This document shows, piece by piece, positions 36,785 through 45,398 of a stretch of 64,000 nt of DNA. Each line of letters begins with the position of its first letter. Position 1 is the stretch's first letter. The DNA lies in the NCBI GenBank assembly GCA_002869885.2, contig NEWR02000018.1:62063-126062 (forward strand). The letters run 5' to 3'. Under the pieces are notes generated by a model. That model saw only the letters and a list, made by a program, of their open reading frames with translations. It did not search any database and was not told where the DNA came from. Both the position numbers and the translations under genes were made by a program. This DNA is from Nitrospira sp. CG24C (GTDB lineage Bacteria > Nitrospirota > Nitrospiria > Nitrospirales > Nitrospiraceae).

Positions 36785-37945
36785 ATGTTTGAAAAGCGAC
36801 TCAATGAATCGGCTGCGCGGCATCTGACCAGACGCATTAATCCGCTCCATTCCGGTGTCGGTCCGATGGTTGAGATGGCAGGACGCCAAATTCTCTTACT
36901 CGCTTCAAACGACTATTTGGGCCTGGCCATGCACCCAGAGGTGATTCAGGCTTCCGTCGAAGCGACACAACGGTTTGGCGCCGGGGCCGGAGCCGCTCGT
37001 TTGATTTCAGGCTCGTTGCCGCCGCATCAAGACCTAGAGTCTGCTCTGGCACAGTTCAAAGGAACCGAGGCCGCGCTGACTTTTAGTTCCGGCTACCTTG
37101 CCAATATTGGAACCATCCCTGCACTGATCGAACAAGGCGGATTGATCCTGGCCGATCGCTTGTGCCATGCCAGCCTAATCGACGGTTGTCGCCTCAGCGC
37201 AGCCGACTTTCGAGTTTATCGCCACAACGACACCGGCCACCTCCAGTCCCTTCTGGCCAAGAGGCGCCGGGCGCGACGCACCCTGATTGTGACCGACGGC
37301 CTATTCAGTATGGACGGAGACCTCGCACCGTTGCCCGAACTCAGTCGATTAGCCCAGGCCTATGAGGCCGACCTCTATATCGATGACGCCCACGGCACGG
37401 GCGTGATGGGACCGCATGGGCGAGGAACGGCCGAACACTTCGGCCTCGATACACAGATCCCGTTTCAGATGGGAACATTAGGCAAAGCCTTCGGCAGCAG
37501 TGGCGCCTACCTCGCTGGATCATCGGCATTGATCCGTTATCTCATAAACACCAGCCGCTCCTTTATCTTTACCACGGCACCCCCACCGAGTTCGGTTGCT
37601 GCCGCCATGACGGCGTTACGAGTCATACAACGAGAGCCGGAGCGACGCGCGCGCCTGTGGGCTAACCGTGAACGGTTATTTTCAGGATTGACCCAATTGG
37701 GATTCAGCCTGTCCCCTAGCGTCAGTCCAATCATGCCGATCCTCGTCGGCAATGCCGAAACCGCGCTCGTGTTTGCCAAACACCTGTTCGCAGAAGGCGT
37801 GTATGCGCCGGCGATTCGCCCGCCTACCGTTCCGGACTCCACCAGCCGCATCCGCGTCACGGTGTCGTCCGAGCACACCACCAGCCACATCGATTACGCC
37901 CTTACCGCATTTCAACGCGCAGGACAATCGACAGGACTGATCTGA
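36785..37945 (+). CDS. bioF: 8-amino-7-oxononanoate synthase
   Basis: This is a PLP-dependent alpha-oxoamine synthase, 386 residues. SNDYLGLAMHPEV is the N-terminal family motif, FSSGYLANIG and HASLIDGCRLS contact the cofactor, YIDDAHGTGVMGPHGRG carries Asp and His, and the Schiff-base lysine is in MGTLGKAFGSSGAYLAG. It condenses pimeloyl-thioester with alanine in biotin synthesis. Relatives making 2-amino-3-ketobutyrate are excluded only by overall resemblance. ATG 36785 is preferred over an upstream TTG (36764). No other bio gene is nearby, so the pathway is scattered. Confidence 0.92.
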   Translation: MFEKRLNESAARHLTRRINPLHSGVGPMVEMAGRQILLLASNDYLGLAMHPEVIQASVEATQRFGAGAGAARLISGSLPPHQDLESALAQFKGTEAALTFSSGYLANIGTIPALIEQGGLILADRLCHASLIDGCRLSAADFRVYRHNDTGHLQSLLAKRRRARRTLIVTDGLFSMDGDLAPLPELSRLAQAYEADLYIDDAHGTGVMGPHGRGTAEHFGLDTQIPFQMGTLGKAFGSSGAYLAGSSALIRYLINTSRSFIFTTAPPPSSVAAAMTALRVIQREPERRARLWANRERLFSGLTQLGFSLSPSVSPIMPILVGNAETALVFAKHLFAEGVYAPAIRPPTVPDSTSRIRVTVSSEHTTSHIDYALTAFQRAGQSTGLI

Positions 37946-37997
37946 TCGAATCTCTCTCCCTACCTACTGAGCCATCGAAGAATGCTCGCAGCCGCTT

Positions 37998-38176
37998 AGC
38001 CCGCATTATTCATGAAGGTTCGTCGCGAAAGCATGCAGACGCGAAGCGAGACGGGCACTCGGAGACGTGAAGCCTGAGGCGTACTCGTGCAGTACGTCGA
38101 AGGGCTGAACGGCGAGACTGCCCGTCGCAGCCGCGTATCCGCGCTTGCAGCAGATGCTTCATGAATCATGCGGGTT
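37998..38176. repeat. 179-bp imperfect palindromic element (MITE-like)
   Basis: The terminal arms, 37998-38017 (AGCCCGCATTATTCATGAAG) and 38157-38176 (its reverse complement with two mismatches), enclose internal pairs: GACGGGCA with TGCCCGTC, and GTACTcgtgcAGTAC at the centre. No open frame of note is inside. It separates bioF from pilT. It could be a non-autonomous mobile element or a folded RNA; no second copy is in this window. Confidence 0.75.
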
Positions 38177-38286
38177 AGGGCTATTCCCTTGCTTTCCCAT
38201 CACCCTGTGGCATGATTCACTCAAGTCGCCCGGATGTCCGACAGGCCATCATCTTACTATTCTTATCTTATCGAGGAGTCCTCTTC

Positions 38287-39345
38287 ATGGATATTTCGAA
38301 GCTCCTGACCTTCACGGCAAAGGAGGGCGCATCGGATTGTCACATCAGCGCCGGCGAGCCACCGATGATCCGCATGAACGGGGACCTCAAGAGACTCGAT
38401 CATCCCCCACTGACCACGGAAGAAACGCACTCGCTGATCTATGACATGATGAGCGATACCCAACGGAAGAATTTCGAAGAAAAACGCGAGTGTGACTTTT
38501 CTTTTGAACTCGGCGACATCGCCAGATTCCGCGTCAATGTCTTCGTCCAAGCCCGTGGGCTTGGCGCCGTTTTTCGCAACATTCCCACCACGATCATTCC
38601 GATGGAAAAACTCGGCATGCCACCGATCGTGCGGCAGCTCTGCGATCGGGAAAAGGGACTAATCCTTGTGACCGGCCCAACCGGGTCCGGTAAATCGACA
38701 ACGCTGGCCTCCATGGTCGATTATTTGAACAACACGTTCGAAGGCCACATCCTCACCATCGAAGATCCGGTCGAGTTTGTCCACAAGTCGAAAAAATGTC
38801 TGGTTAACCAGCGGGAGCTGGGCGTCCATACCCTGTCATTCGCGAATGCGCTGAGAGCCGCTCTTCGCGAAGATCCAGACATCATCCTCGTGGGAGAAAT
38901 GCGCGACCTGGAAACCATCCAGCTCGCGTTGACTGCTGCAGAAACAGGCCACTTGGTCTTCGGCACACTCCACACTTCCAGCGCGCCGAAGACCATCGAC
39001 CGCATCATCGACGCCTTTCCTCCAAACCAACAGTCCCAAATTCGGACACAGATCGCAGAAGCTTTGGAAGCGGTCATCACTCAGACCCTGCTGAAGAAAA
39101 AAGTAGGCGGTCGTGTCGCCGCGCTCGAAATCATGGTCGCCACGACCGCGGTCCGTAACCTCATCCGAGAGGGCAAATTGCACCAGATTCCCGGGATCAT
39201 GCAGGCCAGTCAGAAAGACGGCATGCAAACGATGGACATGGCGCTGTACGAGCTAGCGACCCGTGGCGTCGTCACGAAAAGCGAAGCTCAATCGCGTAGC
39301 ATGAACCCAAATCTGTTCGGAGCCGCTTCGAGCGGCGCAGCGTAA
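38287..39345 (+). CDS. pilT: Type IV pilus retraction ATPase PilT
   Basis: This hexameric ATPase of 352 residues powers pilus retraction and twitching. The start ATG 38287 follows GAGGAG; the frame is open farther upstream but gives no domain. Motifs are Walker A VTGPTGSGKSTT, the Asp box and Walker B DPDIILVGEMRD, the His box HLVFGTLHT, and the PilT-specific C-terminal VRNLIREGK (canonical AIRNLIRE). The N-terminal PAS-like region begins MDISKLLTFTAKEGASDCHI. It is followed after 28 bp by the pilU-like gene. No pilin or assembly gene is in the window. Confidence 0.93.
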   Translation: MDISKLLTFTAKEGASDCHISAGEPPMIRMNGDLKRLDHPPLTTEETHSLIYDMMSDTQRKNFEEKRECDFSFELGDIARFRVNVFVQARGLGAVFRNIPTTIIPMEKLGMPPIVRQLCDREKGLILVTGPTGSGKSTTLASMVDYLNNTFEGHILTIEDPVEFVHKSKKCLVNQRELGVHTLSFANALRAALREDPDIILVGEMRDLETIQLALTAAETGHLVFGTLHTSSAPKTIDRIIDAFPPNQQSQIRTQIAEALEAVITQTLLKKKVGGRVAALEIMVATTAVRNLIREGKLHQIPGIMQASQKDGMQTMDMALYELATRGVVTKSEAQSRSMNPNLFGAASSGAA

Positions 39346-39373
39346 GATACCTGGCAGGGAAACGGGGGTCGCG

Positions 39374-40549
39374 ATGGATGTCCGCAGTCTCTTGAAAGTC
39401 ATGGTGGATCAAGAAGCCTCAGATCTCTACTTGACCGTCGACTCGGCTCCCGCCTATCGTGTCCACGGCTCGACACAGCAAACCTCCGCACCGCCGTTTA
39501 CCAACGAACAACTCGAAGCCCTCGCGCTCGCGCTGATGCGCGGTCAGCAACGTGGGGAATTCGAGGAAAAAATGGAAATGAACCTGGCCCTCTACTACAA
39601 GGAGCTCGGCCGTTTCCGTGTCAATATTTTTCGGCAGCGCGGGAATGTTGGTATAGTCTTCCGGCATATCAAAGCCGAAATCCAGACTGCCGACCAGCTG
39701 GGCTTGCCTCCGATTGTGAAAGACATCGCCATGACGAAGCGCGGGTTGGTGCTGGTCGTCGGAGCCACCGGTTCCGGAAAGTCCACCACCCTCGCCGCCA
39801 TGATCGATCACCGCAACTCCATCCATCCCGGCCATATTGTGACCGTGGAAGATCCGATCGAATTCGTCCACAGTCATAAGCGCTCGCTCGTCACGCAGCG
39901 AGAAGTCGGCTTCGACACACTCTCATTTCAAAACGCGCTCAAGAATGCCCTGCGGCAGGCGCCGGATGTGATTCTGATCGGCGAAGTCCGGGACACGGAA
40001 ACGATGGAAGCCGCGATCACCTTCGCGGAAACCGGGCACCTCTGCATCGCCACCCTCCACTCGAACAACGCGAACCAGGCCATCGAGCGCATCATGAATT
40101 TTTTCCCGGTAGAGCGGCATGCACAGATCTATCTCCAATTGTCGCTCAATCTTCGCGCCATCATCTCGCAGCGACTCGTGCCATCCGTGGATGGAAAGCG
40201 GGCCCCGGCACTCGAGATCATGCTCGACACGCCCCGCGTGAAAGATCTCATCAAGAAGGCCGAGGTCGATTTACTCAAAGAAGCGATGGAACAAGGGGTG
40301 GATGAAGGCTGTCAGACGTTCGACCACGTCCTATTCCAACTGTATAAGGCAGAGAGGATTTCGCTCGAACAGGCCTTGATCAATGCCGACAGTGCCAACA
40401 ATCTCCGGCTCAAGATCAAGATCGAAGGTCTGAGAGGGGACGATGCGATCAACGCGCTCCTCGACAAGAAATCAGGTGACCCCACGACCGGTGCCTTCAA
40501 GATCCAGGGGGGAGCTTCAGGAAATGTGACCCCCCTACGCAAACGCTAG
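39374..40549 (+). CDS. pilU: PilU-like type IV pilus ATPase
   Basis: This 391-residue PilT paralogue has Walker A VVGATGSGKSTT, Walker B APDVILIGEVRD and a His box HLCIATLHS. The C-terminal helix reads VKDLIKKAEVDLLKEAMEQG, as in PilU, instead of the AIRNLIRE of PilT. A Lys/Gly-rich tail of about 40 residues is also PilU-like. PilU usually assists PilT in high-force retraction and depends on it. Pairing with pilT 28 bp upstream supports the call. Confidence 0.88.
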   Translation: MDVRSLLKVMVDQEASDLYLTVDSAPAYRVHGSTQQTSAPPFTNEQLEALALALMRGQQRGEFEEKMEMNLALYYKELGRFRVNIFRQRGNVGIVFRHIKAEIQTADQLGLPPIVKDIAMTKRGLVLVVGATGSGKSTTLAAMIDHRNSIHPGHIVTVEDPIEFVHSHKRSLVTQREVGFDTLSFQNALKNALRQAPDVILIGEVRDTETMEAAITFAETGHLCIATLHSNNANQAIERIMNFFPVERHAQIYLQLSLNLRAIISQRLVPSVDGKRAPALEIMLDTPRVKDLIKKAEVDLLKEAMEQGVDEGCQTFDHVLFQLYKAERISLEQALINADSANNLRLKIKIEGLRGDDAINALLDKKSGDPTTGAFKIQGGASGNVTPLRKR

Positions 40550-40599
40550 CCCCTTCACCACCAACGCGTTTCGTCACCGATCCAGAAAAAATACCACGC

Positions 40600-41079
40600 T
40601 TACTGAGCTGTAGTATCCCCTTGCCGCTCAAGATACGATGCAATCTTCTCCAGGGCGAGAGCGCTGAGTTTCGCGCCGTACCAAATCGGCATCGTGCTGG
40701 ACGGATATCCCGGCACGACAAACAACCCCGGTTCGAGGACCGACTCGATCACATACTCACGCACCGTCTTCGCATGGCCCCGGTAAGCCGGATCGGCCAA
40801 TCGCGTAAGCCCCGTAGCTCCTAATAGGAGAGGCGGCCCAACGCGACCATCGGCCCCGGAAATACCCGGAACGGTGTGGCACACCGAGCAGCCGGCTTTC
40901 GTGAAAATCTCTGCGATCGGTTCGTCCCCCGTGACCAGTGGAACTCTGTCAGGGGTAAGCACTGGCACCGATGAGGCAGGCACCGGCGTCGCTGAGGGGG
41001 GATCGAGGGAACGGAGGGCCAATACCGTCCCCAGTAACAGCGCAACGATAATGAGGGGTGTGATAGATCGTTCAAACAT
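40600..41079 (-). CDS. Membrane-anchored class I cytochrome c
   Basis: The product is a 159-residue small c-type cytochrome. An N-terminal hydrophobic segment (ITPLIIVALLLGTVLAL) exports or anchors it. The single haem site is CSVCH (about residue 70), and the likely axial Met lies in STMPIWYGAKLS about 75 residues later. The region between, with GPPLLLGATGLTRL, fits a monohaem electron carrier. The ATG at 41079 is preferred to one four codons upstream. No oxidase or reductase gene is adjacent, so the redox partner is unknown. Confidence 0.85.
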   Translation of the reverse strand: MFERSITPLIIVALLLGTVLALRSLDPPSATPVPASSVPVLTPDRVPLVTGDEPIAEIFTKAGCSVCHTVPGISGADGRVGPPLLLGATGLTRLADPAYRGHAKTVREYVIESVLEPGLFVVPGYPSSTMPIWYGAKLSALALEKIASYLERQGDTTAQ

Positions 41080-41107
41080 GAAAACGATCAAGGAAAAGCA
41101 CTGCAGC

Positions 41108-41196
41108 CTGTCTTGCTCATTTGGTCTGTCTGTCCATCTAGTCTGTCTAGTTCATCTGGTTAATTTCTTTCAACCAAACAGACGAGACAGACCGAA
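41108..41196. repeat. 9-bp-period palindrome near tRNA-Glu
   Basis: Five units of the GGTCTGTCT/GTCTGTCTA kind precede a reverse-complement arm (GACGAGACAGACCGAAC). It lies between the cytochrome c start and the tRNA gene, downstream of the tRNA in the sense of transcription. The rest of the 41080-41300 gap holds nothing else recognised. Confidence 0.7.
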
Positions 41197-41300
41197 CTTG
41201 TCTCAGCCACCGGTCAGTGTATCCATCCCACACGACAGACTCAACGGAATGAAACGACTGAAACGGCGAGTCGGCCACCGAGAGGAATTGAGATAGGATG

Positions 41301-41378
41301 TGGTGTCCCCAACGGGATTTGAACCCGTGTTACTGCCTTGAAAGGGCAATGTCCTAGGCCAGGCTAGACGATGGGGAC
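41301..41378 (-). tRNA. tRNA-Glu (UUC)
   Basis: The cloverleaf reads GTCCCCATCGTCTAG at the 5' end with a pairing TGGGGAC 3' acceptor strand. The anticodon loop is CTTTCAA (anticodon TTC), the T-arm GGGTTCAAATCCC, and the CCA end is encoded. Confidence 0.96.
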
Positions 41379-41551
41379 AAAACAGAGATGCAAAAATGAG
41401 TGGGACTCTTACCATACTTCAGACTCATGTGTCACTAGAGGAGGCGGCAGGCTTCACAACGCCCGGTCGCGTTTTCGCTCCGAATTCGGTAGGATAAACC
41501 GTACCGAGCGCATTGGAGCCTCATCAGTTAGGAACTCAAGGAGCACGACGT

Positions 41552-42037
41552 ATGTCAAGACCCCGATTCGCATTGTACAGATCCCTTCTGCTCGTTGCCT
41601 GCAGCCTGATAGGAACCGGTTGTGCCCACGATACCTATCAAGAACGGGCGAACCTGATTAAGAATCATGCCGACGCATTTTATGACAGTCTGAAAACCAA
41701 CCGAGTGGAATCTGCGATCAGGGACAATGAGCAGATTGAAGCGATGGCGAGCCAGATGGGAGACACCGTCAGGAAACGGGCCGGCCAACAAGGCACCACG
41801 TCGGTCGAACGGGAGTTTGCCTTGATGAACACCGCCAACGAAGCCGCAGCCACAAACTGGCTTGCACTGGGCCAATACTTCACCATCAAGCGCCAATACC
41901 TCCAAGCCCGTGCCACCTATCGACGCGTGATCGACACCTATACAAATCCCACAGACAAGCCATATCGAGAACAGGCCCTGCGCGCCTTGAAGGATTTAGA
42001 TATGCTGAATCCTCACACGACAACGACGAATCCGTGA
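41552..42037 (+). CDS. Small lipoprotein of unknown function
   Basis: The 161-residue protein has a signal peptide with lipobox (LLLVACSLIGTGCAHD), so the mature Cys would be acylated. The remainder is helical, with a TPR-like pair at the C-terminus (WLALGQYFTIKRQYLQARATYRR). ATG 41552 follows AAGGAGC at the right distance. The gene ends in a 4-bp overlap with the next lipoprotein gene, so the two are cotranslated and probably act together in the envelope. I do not recognise a named family. Confidence 0.8.
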   Translation: MSRPRFALYRSLLLVACSLIGTGCAHDTYQERANLIKNHADAFYDSLKTNRVESAIRDNEQIEAMASQMGDTVRKRAGQQGTTSVEREFALMNTANEAAATNWLALGQYFTIKRQYLQARATYRRVIDTYTNPTDKPYREQALRALKDLDMLNPHTTTTNP

Positions 42038-42582
42038 ACGGCGGCCGCCTCCTACGCCAATTCTCTCGAATACTTCTCGGCGGGTTCCTGCTGCTCAGCT
42101 GGGGTTGCGTCCACCGAATTCACGTCGCCCCTGCGCCCCCAGCTGTTTCGCCGACCGCCATCGCGCGCTCACTTCAAGTCATTGTGCCCTTTCTCGCAGT
42201 GGAAGGAGCCGATCACATGCCGGGCATCCCTTTGCTCGACTGGCCGGCACAGGATCTTCGAACCGCCGCGATTGACTACATCCAATCGCGGCGGTCATTT
42301 GCCTCGGTAAGCGATAAACCAGCCGATCTCACCCTGACCGTCAAAGCCTGGCTGGCAATGCGATCTCACGATAAATACCACTACCGTGTACGTCTTGAAT
42401 CAGTCTTGGGCTCTTCGGAGAAGCCGGCGATCAAATCGTATCTGGTGGAAAAAGAAACGGCAGGGTCGAGCGTTCGATGGGTCACGGCTTCGGATCAAAC
42501 CCCTATTGCAGAAGCAGTCCAAGCCGCACTGGATGATCTACTCGCGCAGATCGAAGCCGATCATCTCTTGTATCGGAAATAA
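42034..42582 (+). CDS. Lipoprotein of unknown function
   Basis: This 182-residue product starts at a GTG that overlaps the preceding stop codon (GTGA). A signal sequence with lipobox (LGGFLLLSWGCVHR) is followed by a domain with alternating strands (TLTVKAWLAMRSHDKYHYRV) and a C-terminal helix (VQAALDDLLAQIEAD). The pattern is reminiscent of outer-membrane-associated assembly lipoproteins, but no family is assigned. It forms a two-gene unit with the upstream lipoprotein. Confidence 0.8.
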   Translation: MNGGRLLRQFSRILLGGFLLLSWGCVHRIHVAPAPPAVSPTAIARSLQVIVPFLAVEGADHMPGIPLLDWPAQDLRTAAIDYIQSRRSFASVSDKPADLTLTVKAWLAMRSHDKYHYRVRLESVLGSSEKPAIKSYLVEKETAGSSVRWVTASDQTPIAEAVQAALDDLLAQIEADHLLYRK

Positions 42583-42610
42583 CCCGTTGAGGATGAAAGG
42601 ACTAAGAGAC

Positions 42611-42835
42611 TCAAGACCGTCGGTCAAGGAGGCGCACGGCGAGAGATCCGGTTGCCACGCCGGCCACAAACATCGCACCGACTATCCAACCAAAAGAGAG
42701 GCCCAACTTCCTCGGTTCACGACGTCGAAGTTCTCGGCTCAGATTCGGCATATGGGATTCCGGCCCGAGCCATTCATCCTCAGACGGACGGTTTGAATCT
42801 TTCTTGAAAAGAATAGCTGTCATCTTTTCACTCAT
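42611..42835 (-). CDS. Small single-pass membrane protein
   Basis: This 74-residue protein has a charged N-terminal half (about residues 1-45) and one transmembrane helix near the C-terminus (FGWIVGAMFVAGVATGSLAV). The AGGCAGGGGAATC sequence before ATG provides a ribosome site. No family is recognised. It is convergent with the lipoprotein pair. Confidence 0.55.
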   Translation of the reverse strand: MSEKMTAILFKKDSNRPSEDEWLGPESHMPNLSRELRRREPRKLGLSFGWIVGAMFVAGVATGSLAVRLLDRRS

Positions 42836-42901
42836 GATTCCCCTGCCTCCCTACAAGCCCGCCCATACTAATCCCACCTCTGCGCTCTGAAACTATGCAT
42901 C

Positions 42902-43594
42902 CTAAGCAGTACGAGAACCAGTAAAGTTGGCCCAGGCCTCATTGATCTGTACGGCCGAAGCCGGCTCAAATACATGGCAATCAAGACGTAGCGAACGATC
43001 GCCGAGTGGAATGTTCAGAGAGTCACAGTGATGTGGCCGTTCGGCATTGGCATGTTGATTGGGGCGAAAGCTATTACAAGACACGCACATTCTCGCGACA
43101 GAGATCTCACCCTGCTCTTGGAGACTACGAATGACCTTTACCAGGGACGTGAGGAGGATGACTTGCTCTGGCTCAGAGAGTGCCTCTGTTGCAGTCGCCA
43201 ATCGATCGGGCATCCTGGAAGAGGGCGTACAAGACCGATTTCCTTTGGCCGTCAATTGCGCCATCACAACTCGGCCATCGCTCATGTCGCGACGCCGTCG
43301 AACCAACTGCTTCCGTTCGAGTGTGGCGATGACTTCCGATGCAGTCGGAAGCCTGATGGCCAACTCATTCGCCACCGTTGAGACCTGCGCACGCTGCCCA
43401 GGCTTGGACCGAAGAAGCGTGAGAACCTGCCTCTGTAATGGGCCAAGGCCTGCTCGACCTTCTCGCCGCCATGTCCGACTTTTCATCGCCAGCCCGATTT
43501 TTTCCAGACCGGCTGCCAACTGAGTGGTCAACGCAGCTGCATCCTGTAATACCGATGACTTCTTCCCGCTCTTGAGCACACGCAATCTAGCCAT
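42902..43594 (-). CDS. MarR-family regulator with C-terminal cysteine/histidine cluster
   Basis: From ATG 43594 (AGGAG seven bases upstream) the protein has 230 residues; the frame continues upstream through its own operator and is not used. The winged helix-turn-helix lies at about residues 70-150 (ELAIRLPTASEVIATLERK and the wing RRRRDMSDGRVVMAQLT). After a helical dimerisation segment a metal-ligand-like tail follows: CVSCNSF, HHCDSLNIPLGD and LDCHVFEP. Regulators of this shape may sense metal, redox state or iron-sulfur status; that is inference. The inverted repeat in its promoter points to autoregulation. The redoxin pseudogene upstream is a possible former target. Confidence 0.85.
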   Translation of the reverse strand: MARLRVLKSGKKSSVLQDAAALTTQLAAGLEKIGLAMKSRTWRREGRAGLGPLQRQVLTLLRSKPGQRAQVSTVANELAIRLPTASEVIATLERKQLVRRRRDMSDGRVVMAQLTAKGNRSCTPSSRMPDRLATATEALSEPEQVILLTSLVKVIRSLQEQGEISVARMCVSCNSFRPNQHANAERPHHCDSLNIPLGDRSLRLDCHVFEPASAVQINEAWANFTGSRTA

Positions 43595-43605
43595 AGGAGC
43601 TCCTG

Positions 43606-43626
43606 TTAAAATACCAGTATTTAACA
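43606..43626. promoter_or_regulatory. Candidate MarR operator (inverted repeat)
   Basis: GTTAAAATAC and GTATTTAAC flank a CA dinucleotide, a near-perfect AT-rich palindrome in otherwise GC-rich DNA. It ends 12 bp upstream of the MarR-family start codon, which is where an autorepressor would bind. Confidence 0.65.
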
Positions 43627-43871
43627 AGTGTAGTGCGCGCGCTGTCCCCACGTCAAGATTCCGGATGGCACATTGACCGTACCCCATGAACGGAACAGAG
43701 AAGGAAGCGATTGGAAGATGCCGACTGGCCTTCAAGTTGGAACCAGAGATCGAACGGCACTGCCAGTGTTATGGATATACGGGAGATACTGCAACAACGA
43801 TTCACAACCGATAACATCTGACATGACAACAGGCAACCTGCCAAATCGCCATTCAGCGTCGAAAACCACAG

Positions 43872-44110
43872 TTATGCAGGGTAGAACGTCTCAGTCAGCA
43901 GCGATTGGATCAACCCTTCCGTTTCCTGATATCGGCCCTCACCGATTCGGACATGGCGAATCACGCCCAGTTTATCGATGAGATACATCGCAGGCCATTA
44001 GCGATTCCATGTCGAGAAGTCGTTGTCGATGGGGATAGGAAATCGGATGTCATGTTCCTGGATATACTGCTTGACCTTCGCATAACAAACCCCTTATCCG
44101 AATACTTCTT
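43872..44110 (-). pseudogene. Redoxin/thioredoxin-domain remnant
   Basis: On the minus strand a frame reads YAKVKQYIQEHDIRF, then PIPIDNDFSTWNR, a TAA stop, then WPAMYLIDKLGVIRH and GEGRYQETEGLIQSLL. This matches the C-terminal half of DipZ/redoxin-type thioredoxin proteins, where the block normally reads NRYWPAHYLID. A Tyr codon seems to have become TAA, and a few residues before it are lost. Just upstream another frame reads KKYSDKGFV, matching the preceding block, so there is also a frame shift with deletion. The active-site Cys region is absent. 43627-43871 holds nothing recognised. Confidence 0.75.
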
Positions 44111-44119
44111 CTGACGCAT

Positions 44120-44914
44120 TCATGCCGGATCCCGCATTGGCCACGACCCGCGCCTGCCACCGCCTCGCTGACTTTCCACCCGGATGGTCGAACGTTTCGA
44201 ACGGCCCCCATCGAATGGTAACAGGGCCAATCTGACGCTCGCCGCCAGCGGCTTGAACAATTCTGCCGTCTCACGGGAGATCTTCTGCTTTGAAAACAGG
44301 ATGACCGTGAAGAGATCTTTAGACGGAAGCACTCCACCGAACCCCAGGACCGATTCGATACCGAAAGAAACGACAAACTCCTCTTGGGCCGGCACAAAGG
44401 GACTGCCCTTGGCCTCTGCTACATGAAAGATATTGAGTGGTTGCTCGGTCCATTCAACAAGCAGGTCAGATTCAGGTTGTGTTTTTGATTCGACTTTTAC
44501 CCCGAGCTGTTGCAGTAATTGCGACACCATCGGGAACTGGGCGATAGACTGGTTGCCGGATAATGGAATTGATCGGTAACGCCGGGAGCGACCTCGCTCG
44601 TTCCACTCAGGCCGCTCTCCAGCCGTCCCAAACAGCGTAAGGCATTTCATATCCAAAGAACCGGGCCCACAAGCCAAGGCTCGCCTGGCACAGTCTTGGG
44701 ACTGAGGGTCAAGTTCCCGATAGGCGCGAGTGAGAAAACAGCGGACCAGAGCACAATCCTGCCGACCAGTCTGATCATTCCCAAGCTGCCGATAGAGATA
44801 GGAGGCAATCCGCTGGGCAACATCCTGCACGGACGAGGCCCCTGCTCCTAGCTTGCGAAGCTCCGAGGCACATGCGGTCATGTCCGAGATCGAGAAAGAA
44901 GCGAGGCTGTACAT
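44120..44914 (-). CDS. Stand-alone sensor domain normally found at the N-terminus of histidine kinases
   Basis: The protein has about 264 residues (MYSLASFSISDM …). It carries the conserved blocks DCALVRCFLTRAYREL, MKCLTLFGTAGERPEWNERG, IPLSGNQSIAQFPMVSQLL, NIFHVAEAKGSPFVPAQEEF and ESVLGFGGVLPSKDLFTVILF. In Nitrospirota and Cyanobacteria this domain usually precedes PAS and histidine-kinase modules. Here the protein ends about 20 residues after the domain (LLPFDGGRSKRS …) with a basic, low-complexity tail. It is therefore either a kinase truncated by rearrangement or a genuine single-domain sensor. The redoxin remnant directly downstream favours truncation. Confidence 0.7.
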   Translation of the reverse strand: MYSLASFSISDMTACASELRKLGAGASSVQDVAQRIASYLYRQLGNDQTGRQDCALVRCFLTRAYRELDPQSQDCARRALACGPGSLDMKCLTLFGTAGERPEWNERGRSRRYRSIPLSGNQSIAQFPMVSQLLQQLGVKVESKTQPESDLLVEWTEQPLNIFHVAEAKGSPFVPAQEEFVVSFGIESVLGFGGVLPSKDLFTVILFSKQKISRETAELFKPLAASVRLALLPFDGGRSKRSTIRVESQRGGGRRGSWPMRDPA

Positions 44915-44920
44915 CATCAA

Positions 44921-45398
44921 GCCTCTCGATACGTGAGTATGAAGAAAAGGGAGAACAGTCTAATGAGCAGCCAAGAAAACTGTCAAGGTGTCGATGGATG
45001 ATCTTGACCAACGTCTTCGATGCCCCGACAGCCGCGCAAGAACATCACGCCCATCAATTGATAATCGGTACATATCAAGCCACACGTCGGAGTCTTACAA
45101 GCAGGAGGCAAGAGACACGCTTCCCATAGTGAAGGATTCTGCCTGCGTAGGGGTCTGCCGACATAATTTACAACCCTTAATGCGAGATGCATTGGTCCTC
45201 TTAGGCCTATCTTTTGAAAACATAGACAAAGTTCAACTGGCACTCCGTTTGCTCTCCGTTCCTCATATGTCGAAGGATGTGAACCCACACCTTCTTCGAT
45301 CGGATCTCGGAAAATGATTTGAATCCAGAGAAGAAGATCTCTCGTAGGGCGTGCTAGGGTGCAGTGTTCATTTAACTGTTTCAAACAAGGAGGCCGTT
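44921..45398. other. 478-bp region without recognisable genes
   Basis: Open frames occur on both strands (for example 44988-45317 plus and 44983-45384 minus), but none shows a domain, a good ribosome site or sensible composition. It may be debris from the same rearrangement that produced the neighbouring remnants. Confidence 0.4.

Noticed and set aside
44983-45384. 133-codon frame on the minus strand
   Set aside because: No recognisable domain, poor start context and unlike the composition of neighbouring genes.
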